Assembly (NCBI GenBank): GCA_002418205.1
Contig: DIDP01000038.1
Span: 1 to 64,000, forward strand
Length of the DNA: 64,000 nt
Direction of reading: 5' to 3'
DNA from: Anaerolineales bacterium UBA5797
GTDB lineage: Bacteria > Chloroflexota > Anaerolineae > Anaerolineales > Villigracilaceae
In this document: piece after piece, positions 22,296 through 32,827 of the stretch
How positions within the stretch are numbered: the stretch's first letter is position 1
How the letters are laid out: each line of letters opens with the position of its first letter
Program-made: the position numbers and the translations under genes
Notes under the pieces: model-generated
Told to the model about the DNA's origin: nothing
Database searches by the model: none
What the model saw: only the letters and a program-made list of their open reading frames with translations

Positions 22296-23876
22296 CTAAT
22301 TCCGATTCAGCCGCGCAAAGATTTTTTTATTGCTTTCATAGATTGCCGTGAACTCCCTGAAAAGTTCGTCATAGATCTTGCGATGTTCAGGATTGGGCGT
22401 ATATGTTTTCGCAACCGGCACGCGCGCGGCGATATCGTCATAACGGATGAATCCCAGCGCGGCGGAGGCCAGCAACGCCGCGCCGCGCACATTGACTTCG
22501 ATCGGACCCTTCATCTGACGGATCGGTCGGTCCATGACATCGGCATGGATCTGGCACCAGATGTCCGACTTTGCCCCGCCGCCGACCATGTTGACCGCCT
22601 CCGCGCGTTTTCCAATGAGTCCCTCCACATAGCCCAACAGCCAGCGCGAGTTGTATGCCACTCCCTCGAACACGGCGCGGATCATATGTTCGCGCGTGGT
22701 TTGCAGCGACTGGTTAAAGAATCCGCCGCGCACGAAACGATCATCCACGGGCGCGCGCTCGCCGTACAGCCACGGCAGGAAGATTAGTCTGTCGCTGCCG
22801 GCGGGCGTCCGTTCGGCGATCTGGTCGAAGAGTTTGTAGGCATTCGCAGGTTTTTCATTCACCGCCATTTCATCCTGATGGAAGAGAATGTTATCGCGCA
22901 GGGATTGCAAACAGGCGCCCGCGCATTCCTGCGCATCGGTCAGCAGGTAGCGTCCCGGTATGGCGGAGGGCAGCGCGGCGATGCTGTGAGTCAGATCGGT
23001 CTTTTTGAACGGGACGTGACACGTGATCCACGAGGAGGTCCCGATGTAGAGATGCGGTTCAAAGTCCCGCACCGCGCCGGAGCCGATGGCGGCGGAGTGG
23101 ATATCGGGCGAGCCGATCACCACCCGGACATTTTCCGTCAAACCCCAGCCGCGGGCGATGTCAGGTTGTAAAATGCCGAGGATCGAGTTGGCAGGCTGAA
23201 GGTCCGGGAGTTTCGAGGCGTCGACGTTGGACATCCTGATGAGACGTTCATCGTATCTGACGTTGTTAATATCGCGGTTGTCGGTCATCCAATGCAGGGA
23301 GATCGAATCGAACGAGGCGGCGAAACGTCCGGTCAGGCGGAGACCGATGTAATCTATCGGTTCGAGGAACTTGAATGCCCGCCGATAGATTTCGGGCTGG
23401 TGTTGTTTGAGATGGAGGATGTGGGCGATGGGATCCTTGCCCGCAATGGCGGGCGCGCCCCCGGTCAGACGGATCCACTGAATCAGTTTTGCGGGGGAAT
23501 ATCCCTGAATGTTGAGCGCCCCGCCTGCGATCTGATGGATCTGCGGTCCGCCGCGCGAGTCCATCCAGATGATGGCATTGCCGAGCGCATCCCCGTTTTG
23601 ATCCACCGCCACCGTCCCCGACCATTGACCGGTGCAGGCAATGGCAACGATATTTTCGCTCGCGGCGAGACCTCTTGCGAGCAGGCGTTTTGCAGCCTTT
23701 TGGATGGCATCCCACCATTCGTTGGGAGATTGTTCCGCCCCGCCGTCAGGAAACAACAGGAGTTTTATTTCCTCGAATTCGCTGCCCAGCATTTCCCCTT
23801 GTGACGAAAACAACGCCACCTTGGGTCCCGATGTGCCAAGATCGATCGCAAGGATGTACTTCTCTCTTGAGGTCAT
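22296..23876 (-). CDS. FGGY-family carbohydrate kinase (xylulokinase-like)
   Basis: 526 residues. Two actin-like halves: N-terminal AIDLGTSGPKVALFSSQGEM and the catalytic Asp region IIWMDSRGGPQI; C-terminal FLPWLYGERAPVDDRFVRGG and the ATP-binding VNMVGGGAKSDIWCQIHADV. FGGY kinases phosphorylate sugars or polyols such as xylulose, glycerol or ribulose. The substrate cannot be set from sequence, but xylulokinase-type features dominate. GGGAGGAAGC before 23876 sets the start over the ATG at 23909. It is cotranscribed with the PLP lyase-like gene, an uncommon pairing. Confidence 0.88.
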   Translation of the reverse strand: MTSREKYILAIDLGTSGPKVALFSSQGEMLGSEFEEIKLLLFPDGGAEQSPNEWWDAIQKAAKRLLARGLAASENIVAIACTGQWSGTVAVDQNGDALGNAIIWMDSRGGPQIHQIAGGALNIQGYSPAKLIQWIRLTGGAPAIAGKDPIAHILHLKQHQPEIYRRAFKFLEPIDYIGLRLTGRFAASFDSISLHWMTDNRDINNVRYDERLIRMSNVDASKLPDLQPANSILGILQPDIARGWGLTENVRVVIGSPDIHSAAIGSGAVRDFEPHLYIGTSSWITCHVPFKKTDLTHSIAALPSAIPGRYLLTDAQECAGACLQSLRDNILFHQDEMAVNEKPANAYKLFDQIAERTPAGSDRLIFLPWLYGERAPVDDRFVRGGFFNQSLQTTREHMIRAVFEGVAYNSRWLLGYVEGLIGKRAEAVNMVGGGAKSDIWCQIHADVMDRPIRQMKGPIEVNVRGAALLASAALGFIRYDDIAARVPVAKTYTPNPEHRKIYDELFREFTAIYESNKKIFARLNRN

Positions 23877-23920
23877 GCTTCCTCCCAAATATGTTGTCGC
23901 ATTCGTCACAAGTATACAAC

Positions 23921-23958
23921 CAAACAGACCGCGCCCATCGCACGGTCTGTTGATTTGA
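23921..23958 (-). terminator. Terminator between phzF-like and FGGY kinase genes
   Basis: AACAGACCG and CGGTCTGTT pair around an 11-base loop on the minus strand. Confidence 0.65.
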
Positions 23959-23975
23959 GCATGTACGGATTGTGT

Positions 23976-24806
23976 TTATTCCAGATGACGCGTCTCGCCG
24001 CTGACAGCCACGCTCTCCCCGACCTTCGGGCTGAATCTCACCATCAGACGGGACGGCATGCCCATATCTTCACCCTGCAGGATCGTAAAGGAGTTTTTCC
24101 CCTGCCAGCCGATCTCTCGTAAATATCCAGCCAGCGCCGCAGCCGCCGCGCCCGTGGCGGGATCCTCGTAAACTCCGCCGGAGGCGAAGGCATTGCGGGA
24201 ATGGAACACTTCATCGGATTCGTTCCAGAGCAGGCTGATCGTGATGAGTCCCTGTTCGTTCATCAAAGCCTTGACCTCATCGAACAGATACTTCATCTCC
24301 GCAAGTGTTTTGCGTTCCTTCAGAACAAGGATCAAGTGCTTCGCTCCCGCGCTCGCAAAACGGACTGGATACCTCGTGTCCAGATCATTCATCGTCAAAT
24401 TGAATGCCTCAAGGATTCTATCTACATATTCCCAGGGCGCGTCATCAGAATGTGTTTCGGGAGATTGCAGGGTTGCAATAAATCCAGTCTCTGATCTATC
24501 GGCGCGCACACGGATGCGGCTGTCATTCAAAACCAATTTGTATTCACCCTCGCCAAAGCGCTCCCCCAATGCCGCGCCCAGTGCAATCGTTGCATGTCCG
24601 CAAAATGGGACTTCCATCTCCGGCGCAAAATAGCGCACGCGCCAACTGTCCTCCTGTTGCACAAGGAAGGCTGTTTCAGAAAAGCCGACCTGCTTTGCAA
24701 CCTTCAACATTTCCTCGTCGCCGGGCATTTCATCACAAAATGCCACGCCTGCGGGATTCCCGCCTTTGCCGTTATTTGAAAACGCCGCCAACTTTAAAAC
24801 GTTCAT
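23976..24806 (-). CDS. PhzF-family isomerase/epimerase
   Basis: 276 residues with the PhzF pattern: KLAAFSNNGKGGNPAGVAFC at the N-terminus, GFSETAFL with the catalytic Glu (about 45), FFAPEMEVPFCGHATIA-like block, and EDPATGAAAAALAGYLRE in the C-terminal half. PhzF enzymes shift protons in small metabolites, as in phenazine synthesis; most members have unknown substrates. No phenazine genes are nearby, so a housekeeping role is more likely. Ribosome site AGGAGATAAGC. Confidence 0.9.
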   Translation of the reverse strand: MNVLKLAAFSNNGKGGNPAGVAFCDEMPGDEEMLKVAKQVGFSETAFLVQQEDSWRVRYFAPEMEVPFCGHATIALGAALGERFGEGEYKLVLNDSRIRVRADRSETGFIATLQSPETHSDDAPWEYVDRILEAFNLTMNDLDTRYPVRFASAGAKHLILVLKERKTLAEMKYLFDEVKALMNEQGLITISLLWNESDEVFHSRNAFASGGVYEDPATGAAAAALAGYLREIGWQGKNSFTILQGEDMGMPSRLMVRFSPKVGESVAVSGETRHLE

Positions 24807-24876
24807 GCTTATCTCCTGATCGATGTGTCAACATGGGATTTCGCTTGTGGACGATTTGGAAGGGGAATATGTTCCA

Positions 24877-24914
24877 AAAAACAAGCCGCATCCTCGCGGA
24901 CACGGCTTGCCTGT
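24877..24914 (-). terminator. Terminator of the sdh operon
   Basis: CAAGCCG and CGGCTTG pair around a 13-base partly paired loop, followed by TTTTTT on the minus strand, after sdhB. Confidence 0.8.
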
Positions 24915-24937
24915 TTACTACTTGCCACGTTCCACTT

Positions 24938-25645
24938 CTATTCGATCTTCCCGGTCAATGTTGCCAGTTTCAACTCGCCGATCGCCTTGGTAATGGGGAT
25001 CTCGCGCGGGCATGCCATCGTGCAGTTATACGCCGTGTGGCAGCGGGCGAGACCGTCCGTTTCGGCGACGATGTGCAGGCGCTCGGCGGCGGCTTCGTCG
25101 CGGCTGTCGAAGATGAAGCGGTGCGCGGTCACCAGCGCCGCCGGGCCGTAATACTGGTCGCTTGCCCAGAACGACGGGCACGAGGTGGTGCAGGCTGCAC
25201 ACAGAATGCACTTGGTGGATTCGTCGAAGCGGGCGCGCTGCTCGGGAGACTGGAGCCGCTCCCTCCCGTCGGCGGGAAGCGGGGAGTCGTTGATGAAATA
25301 TGGGAGCACCTTCTTGTAGTTGTCGAAGAACGGTTCCATATCCACGATCAGGTCCTTGACCACTTTCAATCCCAACAGTGGCTCGACCGTGATCCTGTCG
25401 CCGATATCGCGCACAAGGGTCTTGCAGGCCAGCATGTTGCGCCCGTTGATGCGCATCGCATCCGAACCGCACACGCCGTGCGCGCACGAACGGCGGAAAG
25501 ACAGCGTGCCGTCCTTATAGCCCTTCACATGCTCGAGCAGGTCGAGGATGCGGTCGTTCTCCTCGGCTTCAATGGTATAGGTCTCGTAGTGGAATTGCTT
25601 GTCCACTTCGGGGTTGTAACGGAAGATTTTTAAAGTTACCTGCAT
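24938..25645 (-). CDS. sdhB: Succinate dehydrogenase iron-sulfur subunit
   Basis: 235 residues. The [2Fe-2S] ligands are in RRSCAHGVCGSDAM plus the later ACKTL Cys. The [4Fe-4S] and [3Fe-4S] ligands are in CILCAACTTSCP and CHTAYNCTMACPREIP. It carries electrons from the FAD in SdhA to quinone at the membrane subunits. Length fits. It ends the operon sdhC-sdhD-sdhA-sdhB and is followed by a terminator. Confidence 0.96.
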   Translation of the reverse strand: MQVTLKIFRYNPEVDKQFHYETYTIEAEENDRILDLLEHVKGYKDGTLSFRRSCAHGVCGSDAMRINGRNMLACKTLVRDIGDRITVEPLLGLKVVKDLIVDMEPFFDNYKKVLPYFINDSPLPADGRERLQSPEQRARFDESTKCILCAACTTSCPSFWASDQYYGPAALVTAHRFIFDSRDEAAAERLHIVAETDGLARCHTAYNCTMACPREIPITKAIGELKLATLTGKIE

Positions 25646-25655
25646 GTCTGCCTCA

Positions 25656-27449
25656 CTAATAAACGCGTTTCTTGGGTTGGTACTTCGTGATCACGACCGG
25701 CTTGTAATCGATCTTCACCCTGCCGTCCTTCTTCCATGCCAGCGTGTGTTTCAGCCAGTTCTGGTCATCGCGTTCGGAGTAATCCTCGCGCGAGTGTCCG
25801 CCGCGCGACTCTTTGCGGTTCAAGGCGCACTCCGCCACCACGTCCGCGATCTCGAGCATATTGCCGAGTTCCCAGGCGTTGAGCAGTTCGGTGTTGAAGA
25901 TCCTGCCGGTATCGGTCACACGTACATGTTTGAAGCGTTCCTGCAACTCGCGGATCTTGTTGATGGCTTCCTTCATCCCTTTTTCAGAGCGATAGATGCC
26001 GACATCGTCAAACATGACCTTCTTCAACTCGGTGGAGATATCGAACGCGTTCTGCTTGCCAGATGCCGTGCGCAGCGCCTCAAACTGGGACCTCGCGCCT
26101 GCTTCCGCGTCATTGGGCAGTTTCTCGAAATCGGCCTGCTTCGCGTACTCCGCGGCTTTGAGCCCCGCGTGCTTGCCGAACACCACCAGGTCGAGCAACG
26201 AATTCGTGCCGAGGCGGTTCGCGCCATGTACGGACACACACGCGCATTCGCCCGCCGCATACAAACCGGGGAAGACCGTGTTTTCACTGTCGATCACCAC
26301 TTCACCGTATTTGTTGGTGGGAATGCCGCCCATCGTGTAGTGCGCCGTCGGCTGGATGGGCATCATCTGTGTGATCGGGTCCACGCCGAGGTAGACGCGA
26401 CAGAAATCGATGATGTCGGGCAGTTTCGCAAGGACCTGTTCGCCAGTGATCGTATAGGGCGAGCCATCGGGATTTGTACGCCCGTCCATGGCAGCGTATT
26501 TGTTCACCGTTTCAGGGCGCACATCGAGGTAAACATAGTTCCTGCCGTTGACGCCGCGTCCCTCGCGGATCTCGGTATAGATCGCGCGACTGACCACATC
26601 GCGTGAAGCCAGGTCCTTCACGGTCGGCGCGTACTTCTCCATGAAGCGCCTGCCTTCGCCGTTGATGAGGACACCGCCTTCGCCGCGCACACCTTCCGTG
26701 ATGAGGATTCCAAGTTTGTAGATGCCCGTCGGATGGAACTGGAAGAACTCCATATCCTCGAGAGGCAGACCCCGGCGCAGAAGGATCGCTGCTCCGTCGC
26801 CGGTATAGGCATAGGCATTGGAGGTCACCTCGAAGATGCGCCCATGTCCGCCCGTGGCGAAGATCACAGCTTTTGCGTGAAAGGTATGCAACTCGCCGGT
26901 GGCAAGTTCCACCGCCACCACGCCCGCAGCTTTGCCATTGACGATGAGGAAATCCAGCACCTGATATTCATCGAAGAAATTGACCTTGTTCTTCAAGCAT
27001 TGCTGATACAACGTTTGCAGGATCATATGACCAGTGCGGTCCGCGGCATGAGCCGCTCGCCGGACGGGTTTGCCCGTTTCATTGTTCGTGTGTCCGCCGA
27101 ACGGTCGCTGGGAGATGCGTCCTTCGGGAGTCCGATCGAAGGGCAGACCCATGTGTTCGAGTTCGAGAACCGCGTCGATGGCTTCACTGGTCATGAACTC
27201 GATGGCGTCCTGATCTCCGAGATAATCCGAGCCTTTGACGGTGTCATAAGTATGCCATTCGGGTTTGTCTTCTTCGTAGTTGCCCAGCGCGGCTGAGATT
27301 CCGCCCTGCGCCGCGCCCGTATGGGAACGCGTGGGATACAGTTTGCTGATGACCGCTGTCTTTGCGCCGCGCGAGGCGTAGAGACCCGCCATGAGCCCCG
27401 CGCCGCCCGCGCCGACCACGACTACATCAAATTGGTGAATGTTTGCCAT
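25656..27449 (-). CDS. sdhA: Succinate dehydrogenase flavoprotein subunit
   Basis: 597 residues. FAD-binding VVVGAGGAGLMAGLYAS at the N-terminus, the flavin-attachment His in RSHTGAAQGG, PTGIY and EGGVLINGEGRRFMEKY, the active-site segment SRAIYTEIREGRG, and ASGEC-like PGLYAAGECACVSVHGANRLGTNSLLD. It oxidises succinate to fumarate in the TCA cycle and feeds the respiratory chain. A fumarate reductase direction cannot be excluded by sequence, but two separate membrane subunits and the genes for the downstream respiratory complex favour the dehydrogenase. Confidence 0.97.
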   Translation of the reverse strand: MANIHQFDVVVVGAGGAGLMAGLYASRGAKTAVISKLYPTRSHTGAAQGGISAALGNYEEDKPEWHTYDTVKGSDYLGDQDAIEFMTSEAIDAVLELEHMGLPFDRTPEGRISQRPFGGHTNNETGKPVRRAAHAADRTGHMILQTLYQQCLKNKVNFFDEYQVLDFLIVNGKAAGVVAVELATGELHTFHAKAVIFATGGHGRIFEVTSNAYAYTGDGAAILLRRGLPLEDMEFFQFHPTGIYKLGILITEGVRGEGGVLINGEGRRFMEKYAPTVKDLASRDVVSRAIYTEIREGRGVNGRNYVYLDVRPETVNKYAAMDGRTNPDGSPYTITGEQVLAKLPDIIDFCRVYLGVDPITQMMPIQPTAHYTMGGIPTNKYGEVVIDSENTVFPGLYAAGECACVSVHGANRLGTNSLLDLVVFGKHAGLKAAEYAKQADFEKLPNDAEAGARSQFEALRTASGKQNAFDISTELKKVMFDDVGIYRSEKGMKEAINKIRELQERFKHVRVTDTGRIFNTELLNAWELGNMLEIADVVAECALNRKESRGGHSREDYSERDDQNWLKHTLAWKKDGRVKIDYKPVVITKYQPKKRVY

Positions 27450-27462
27450 TGCGATGTCACTC

Positions 27463-27897
27463 CTACGAAGTCCAGATGATGTAAAGTCCCATGGCGCTGA
27501 AGGCGATCACCATGATGATGCTCAGGATGCGGACGATGTTCCTGCCGCGGGAGGAAACGATGTAATCATCTGCGATCACGACCAGCCCGTGCATGCCATG
27601 CGCCACAGCGACTAGCAGGAGCAGGCTGCCGGCCACCCTCCACAAGGGGGTTGACCATGGAGCCAGGTCGGGGACATCCGTGCTTTGCACGTGGGTGCTG
27701 TTGGGCATGAAACCCCAGCGCAACACGTCCGCCAGATTCATCTGTGTGCGTGCTCCCATGATCAACGCGCCGATGATCGCGAAGAGGATCAACGCGTACA
27801 TTGCCAGCGCGGAGAGACGGGTGAACAGCCACATCAGCATCTCGAAGTTTAAGCCGCGTTTTGAAAGAGGCAGGGATCTTGGTTTTGTCGTTGCCAT
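27463..27897 (-). CDS. sdhD: Succinate dehydrogenase membrane subunit D
   Basis: 144 residues with three membrane helices (about 25-47, 80-105, 118-142). AHGMHGLVVIADDYI holds the conserved His and Asp near the heme/quinone site. It anchors SdhAB and helps bind heme b and quinone. It follows sdhC with one base between them and shares the tight operon spacing. Confidence 0.88.
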   Translation of the reverse strand: MATTKPRSLPLSKRGLNFEMLMWLFTRLSALAMYALILFAIIGALIMGARTQMNLADVLRWGFMPNSTHVQSTDVPDLAPWSTPLWRVAGSLLLLVAVAHGMHGLVVIADDYIVSSRGRNIVRILSIIMVIAFSAMGLYIIWTS

Positions 27898-27898
27898 G

Positions 27899-28273
27899 TC
27901 AGCCTCCCAGCGCCGTGCTCAGAATGACGAACACCGCGATCCCGTAAACGGGAATGAAGACCGCCCATTCGATCCAGATGGCTTCGCGCGAGTGTTCGAT
28001 CAGTTTTGGAAACAGGTCGAGGATGGTGATGCGCAGTCCGTTGATGGCATGGAACAGCGCACAGAAGAAAACAAATATCTGGAACGCCCAGTTCTCGTAA
28101 ATGTCATTCAAAAGACCGCCGATATCCCCCCCGAGGTAGGATGCCAGTATGTGCATCGCTACGAATATTGCCATGCCAAGCCCGCCAATGCGATGCAGGA
28201 CGTAGGTCAGCATGGGACCCTGTCCCCTGTATCGCAAGCCTGTTGCAAGACTGACATTTCTTTTCAGGCTCAT
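27899..28273 (-). CDS. sdhC: Succinate dehydrogenase cytochrome b subunit C
   Basis: 124 residues, three helices. The N-terminal block RGQGPMLTYVLHRIGGLGMAIFVAMHILA has the Ser/Arg/His pattern of SdhC, with heme-ligand His in AMHIL and a second His in FHAINGLR. First gene of the sdh operon, with GGAGG before the ATG. Its promoter must lie in 28274-28400. Confidence 0.9.
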   Translation of the reverse strand: MSLKRNVSLATGLRYRGQGPMLTYVLHRIGGLGMAIFVAMHILASYLGGDIGGLLNDIYENWAFQIFVFFCALFHAINGLRITILDLFPKLIEHSREAIWIEWAVFIPVYGIAVFVILSTALGG

Positions 28274-28532
28274 CTATGCCTCCATGAGAATTTGGTTTTT
28301 GGGAAGATGAGGAATTATCTCATTCCCATTTAATTTGTTAAAAGTGACAATAATCATGGGTTATTGGTTTCAGACTTCCTCCAAAAAAGAGGGCGTTGAC
28401 CCTTATAATCCAAAATGCTAAATTTACGAAGCGGTCTTATTCTAACCCAATTTTTATTGTGGACAATTTATTTTAGTGCTGTTATTCTTTGGAACCGCAA
28501 AATAACGCAACACTCGATTCCTGGAGGTGTTT
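28274..28532. promoter_or_regulatory. Divergent promoter region between sdh and the Rieske/bc operon
   Basis: AT-rich. A consensus TATAAT lies at 28404-28409 on the plus strand, with TTGACC too close to serve as its -35. No reliable -35/-10 pair was found for sdhC. An open frame beginning at 28415 overlaps the Rieske start and is not supported as a gene. Confidence 0.5.
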
Positions 28533-29024
28533 ATGACCGAACCAGCAAGCAGGCGGGATTTCATCAAGGGAGTAACGGCGATCGTTGGAGGACTCATCAC
28601 CACCGTGATCGGCATCCCTACCATTGCCTATCTCATTGACCCCGCGCTGCGCGAGAGCGCAAAAGAAGCCTGGATCCCTGTGGGAAAACTCGAAGACATG
28701 CCTTTGGGAACGCCGACCCCGTTCTCTTTTACCCGTGTTCAGGTCAATGGTTGGGAACGGACCGCCACCAGCCACGGCGGATTTGTCATTCGCCGATCGG
28801 AGAATCCCGAAGACCTTCTCATCCTCAACAGCCGGTGTACGCATCTTGCCTGCACCGTGAACTGGTCCGAGAACGATAAGGTTTATCTCTGCCCCTGCCA
28901 CGATGCCAAGTTCGGACAGCAGGGTGAGGTGCTGGATGGGCCTCCCCCTCGACCGCTCGACCGCTACGAAGAATTTCGCGTCACCGAAGACGGCATCCTA
29001 GAGATCTTTTACAAGGAAGGCTAA
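28533..29024 (+). CDS. Rieske [2Fe-2S] protein of a bc-type complex
   Basis: 163 residues. Twin-arginine-type N-terminus (PASRRDFIKGVTAIVGG) with one membrane helix, then the Rieske fold with ligands CTHLAC and CPCHDAKF (about 100-127) in the usual C-x-H/C-x-x-H arrangement with an extra Cys pair. It takes electrons from quinol and passes them to cytochrome. CTGGAGG before 28533 sets the start. It is followed after 4 bases by cytochrome b. Confidence 0.94.
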   Translation: MTEPASRRDFIKGVTAIVGGLITTVIGIPTIAYLIDPALRESAKEAWIPVGKLEDMPLGTPTPFSFTRVQVNGWERTATSHGGFVIRRSENPEDLLILNSRCTHLACTVNWSENDKVYLCPCHDAKFGQQGEVLDGPPPRPLDRYEEFRVTEDGILEIFYKEG

Positions 29025-29028
29025 GCGC

Positions 29029-29688
29029 ATGTGGAAAAAAGTATTCGACTGGCTGGATGAACGGCTTGGCCTGAACGACATCTACAAGAACCTGCTTGAT
29101 CGCCCCGAACCCAAAGGCAATTGGTGGAACACACTCGGCTCTGCGAGTCTGTTCCTTTTTGTTTTACAGGGACTGACCGGCATTTTTCTTACCGTCTATT
29201 ACACCCCCTCACCCGACCATGCCTATGACTCGATCCAGTACATCATGGAGGGCGTGGCATTCGGCTGGCTGATCCGCGGCATCCATCACTGGGGCGCTTC
29301 GTTGATGGTGCTGATCGTCTTCATCCACATGCTGCGCGTTTTCGTGACCGCCTCCTACAAATATCCGCGCGAGATGACCTGGCTCATCGGCATTGGTCTG
29401 TTGCTCACGACCATCGGCATGGGCTTCACGGGTTATCTGCTCCCGTGGAACCAGCGGGCGTATTGGGCAACGACGGTCGGCACACAGATCGCAGGGACGG
29501 TTCCCTTCATCGGGGAATTCATCCTCAAAGCCCTGCGCGGCGGACCGGACCTGAGCGCCCTCACGTTACAGCGCTTCTTCTCCGCCCACATCTGGATGAT
29601 CCCTGCCATCCTCGCGGGGCTTATCGGTGTGCACCTGTACCTCATCATCAAGCACGGCGAATCCCACTTCCCCACGAAGGAAGATTAA
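29029..29688 (+). CDS. Cytochrome b subunit (PetB/cytochrome b N-terminal type)
   Basis: 219 residues, four helices. Heme-ligand His pairs are in GIHHWGASLMVLIVFIHMLRV and AHIWMIPAILAGLIGVHLYL, and GFTGYLLPWNQ is typical for cytochrome b near the quinol site. This short form equals the first half of mitochondrial cytochrome b, as in b6f-type complexes. The second half is in the next gene. Operon: Rieske, cytochrome b, cytochrome b C-terminal/c fusion. Confidence 0.94.
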   Translation: MWKKVFDWLDERLGLNDIYKNLLDRPEPKGNWWNTLGSASLFLFVLQGLTGIFLTVYYTPSPDHAYDSIQYIMEGVAFGWLIRGIHHWGASLMVLIVFIHMLRVFVTASYKYPREMTWLIGIGLLLTTIGMGFTGYLLPWNQRAYWATTVGTQIAGTVPFIGEFILKALRGGPDLSALTLQRFFSAHIWMIPAILAGLIGVHLYLIIKHGESHFPTKED

Positions 29689-29698
29689 GGAGCGCCCC

Positions 29699-31132
29699 AT
29701 GAACGAAGAAACGAAAAAGAAAATCAACGAACGGTATCAACAGGAACTGAATCGCGGCGAATTCTTCTGGCCCGATAGCATCTTCAAAGACCTCATTGTG
29801 TCGCTGGGGATATTTGTCGTCCTCCTCCTGCTTGCCACATTTGTTGGCATCGCCGCCGAACCCAAGGCAGACCCGGCAGACACATCCTATCTGCCGCGCC
29901 CCGAATGGTATTTCCTTTTCCTCTTTAAATTCCTGGCGCTGTACGGACAGATCCCCGTCATCGGCAAGATCGAATGGCTGGCGACCGTCCTTGTCCCAGC
30001 CATCGGTATCGGTCTGTTGACCCTCCTGCCGTTGCTGGACAAATCCCACTACCGGCATTACTCACGTCGTATCTTTGCCCTCACCACGATGGGCACGGTC
30101 ATTCTGGACATTGTGCTATTGACCGTTATGGCAAGCCTGCCCGTCCCCCCGGACGCGGAGGAACTGGCCGCCTCCACGACACTGCAAGCCATCGGCGGAT
30201 TGTGGATTCCCGCGGCGGTGTTGACGCTGCTGGTCTTGATCTACGCTTTCAGGCGTGGCATGTTCTGGGAGTCGACGAGGCGGAGCATTCCGCTTTGGAT
30301 AACGGTGGCAGGCTCTCTTGCGATGGTTGCGATGACCGTCGTCATCAGTGCCCGCGCGGCGGCGTATCCAAAGCCTGAGGAGGTCGAAGTCGCCTCCACA
30401 CTGGTCGATCAGATCGTTGCCGGGCAGGACCTGTATTCCGTCCAATGCGTGGAGTGTCACGGCGATGACGGTTCGGTGGCGGTCATCGAAGGCGTGGAAG
30501 GTCTCGAAGGCGAGGAGATCACGCCCATCAACAGTACGGATGTGTTGTATACGCTGACCGATTCTGCGATGTATGAAGTGATCGCTTATGGGCGTCCCAA
30601 CGCCGGCATGACCCCATTTGGAAAAGCCTACGGCGGCGAACTTTCGCGCAGTGAGATCGATTACATCATCACGTTCATGCGTTACACGTGGGACGACCGC
30701 TTCGAAGCGCCTGAGATCCCCGAACTCTTCCCGCCGCTGGCAGCAGGCGAAGTGCCGTCTTATGATGTCCATATTGCGCCGATCGTCAAACGCTATTGTG
30801 TCTCCTGTCATCGCGCAGGCAAGGACAATAATAATTATCTGATGACGACCTATGAAGAGATATTAACGACCGGCGATCAGGTTGACAATAACATCATAGC
30901 GGGCGATATGAACAGTTACCTCCTGCAGGTCATTCAAGGAACCCCCATCATGGACCCAGCCAACCCGACCGAGGAGTTGATCGGCGTCATGCCGCCCAAG
31001 AGTGTGCTTAAACCCAATGTGGTGGACGTGTTCATCCGCTGGATCATGAACGGGATGCCGCGAACTGCCGAAGAGGCCGCGGCGCTGTTTGTCGAACCAA
31101 CGCCGGAACCTGAAGCAACCCCAACCCCATAA
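29699..31132 (+). CDS. Fusion of cytochrome b C-terminal domain and diheme cytochrome c
   Basis: 477 residues. The first part (about 1-150) equals subunit IV of b6f: LPRPEWYFLFLFKFLALYGQ is the PEWY quinol site, with three helices. Two further helices follow (about 165-225). The C-terminal half has two c-type heme sites, CVECH (about 249) and CVSCH (about 367), with Met candidates in GRPNAGMTPFG and IGVMPPKS. So the quinol site and a diheme cytochrome c are one chain, replacing a separate cytochrome c1 or f. AGGAGCGCCCC precedes the ATG at 29699. Confidence 0.93.
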   Translation: MNEETKKKINERYQQELNRGEFFWPDSIFKDLIVSLGIFVVLLLLATFVGIAAEPKADPADTSYLPRPEWYFLFLFKFLALYGQIPVIGKIEWLATVLVPAIGIGLLTLLPLLDKSHYRHYSRRIFALTTMGTVILDIVLLTVMASLPVPPDAEELAASTTLQAIGGLWIPAAVLTLLVLIYAFRRGMFWESTRRSIPLWITVAGSLAMVAMTVVISARAAAYPKPEEVEVASTLVDQIVAGQDLYSVQCVECHGDDGSVAVIEGVEGLEGEEITPINSTDVLYTLTDSAMYEVIAYGRPNAGMTPFGKAYGGELSRSEIDYIITFMRYTWDDRFEAPEIPELFPPLAAGEVPSYDVHIAPIVKRYCVSCHRAGKDNNNYLMTTYEEILTTGDQVDNNIIAGDMNSYLLQVIQGTPIMDPANPTEELIGVMPPKSVLKPNVVDVFIRWIMNGMPRTAEEAAALFVEPTPEPEATPTP

Positions 31133-31156
31133 ACGAAGCCGTTAATTCAACGAAAT

Positions 31157-31197
31157 AAAAAGTCGGGATGCAAAATCCCGACTTTTTATTTCATCCT
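31157..31197. terminator. Terminator between the bc operon and icd
   Basis: AAAAAGTCGGGAT and ATCCCGACTTTTT pair perfectly around GCAAA. Works for both convergent genes. Confidence 0.9.
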
Positions 31198-31229
31198 GTA
31201 TCGAACTGGTACTAGAAGTTCACAGCCAT

Positions 31230-32633
<1,404 letters not shown>

Positions 32634-32791
32634 TGTCCTTCTCCTTGCGAAAATTATGGCGGGATTATATCATCCGCATCCGACGTGCCTTAGTGACAAA
32701 TATCATGTCATGCCCGCAAAGGGTATGAGATTTGTCCCCGCTTCACTCCCAAGGGACGGTTGATCCCGTTTCGAAGACTCAATCTGCGCTA

Positions 32792-32819
32792 TTGACACAT
32801 CCCTGATTCATCGTAAAAT
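32792..32819 (+). promoter_or_regulatory. pyr operon promoter
   Basis: TTGACA (32792-32797), 16 bases, TAAAAT (32814-32819). The best promoter in the window. It drives the leader peptide and pyrC. Confidence 0.85.
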
Positions 32820-32827
32820 TGGGCGCA

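Noticed and set aside
25644..26606. Long plus-strand frame opposite sdhA
   Set aside because: Antisense to a gene with clear FAD and active-site motifs; high GC in third positions creates such frames.
28415..28639. Small membrane-protein-like frame upstream of the Rieske gene
   Set aside because: It starts 5 bases after a TATAAT, but overlaps the Rieske start in another frame and its second half is Rieske coding sequence read out of frame.
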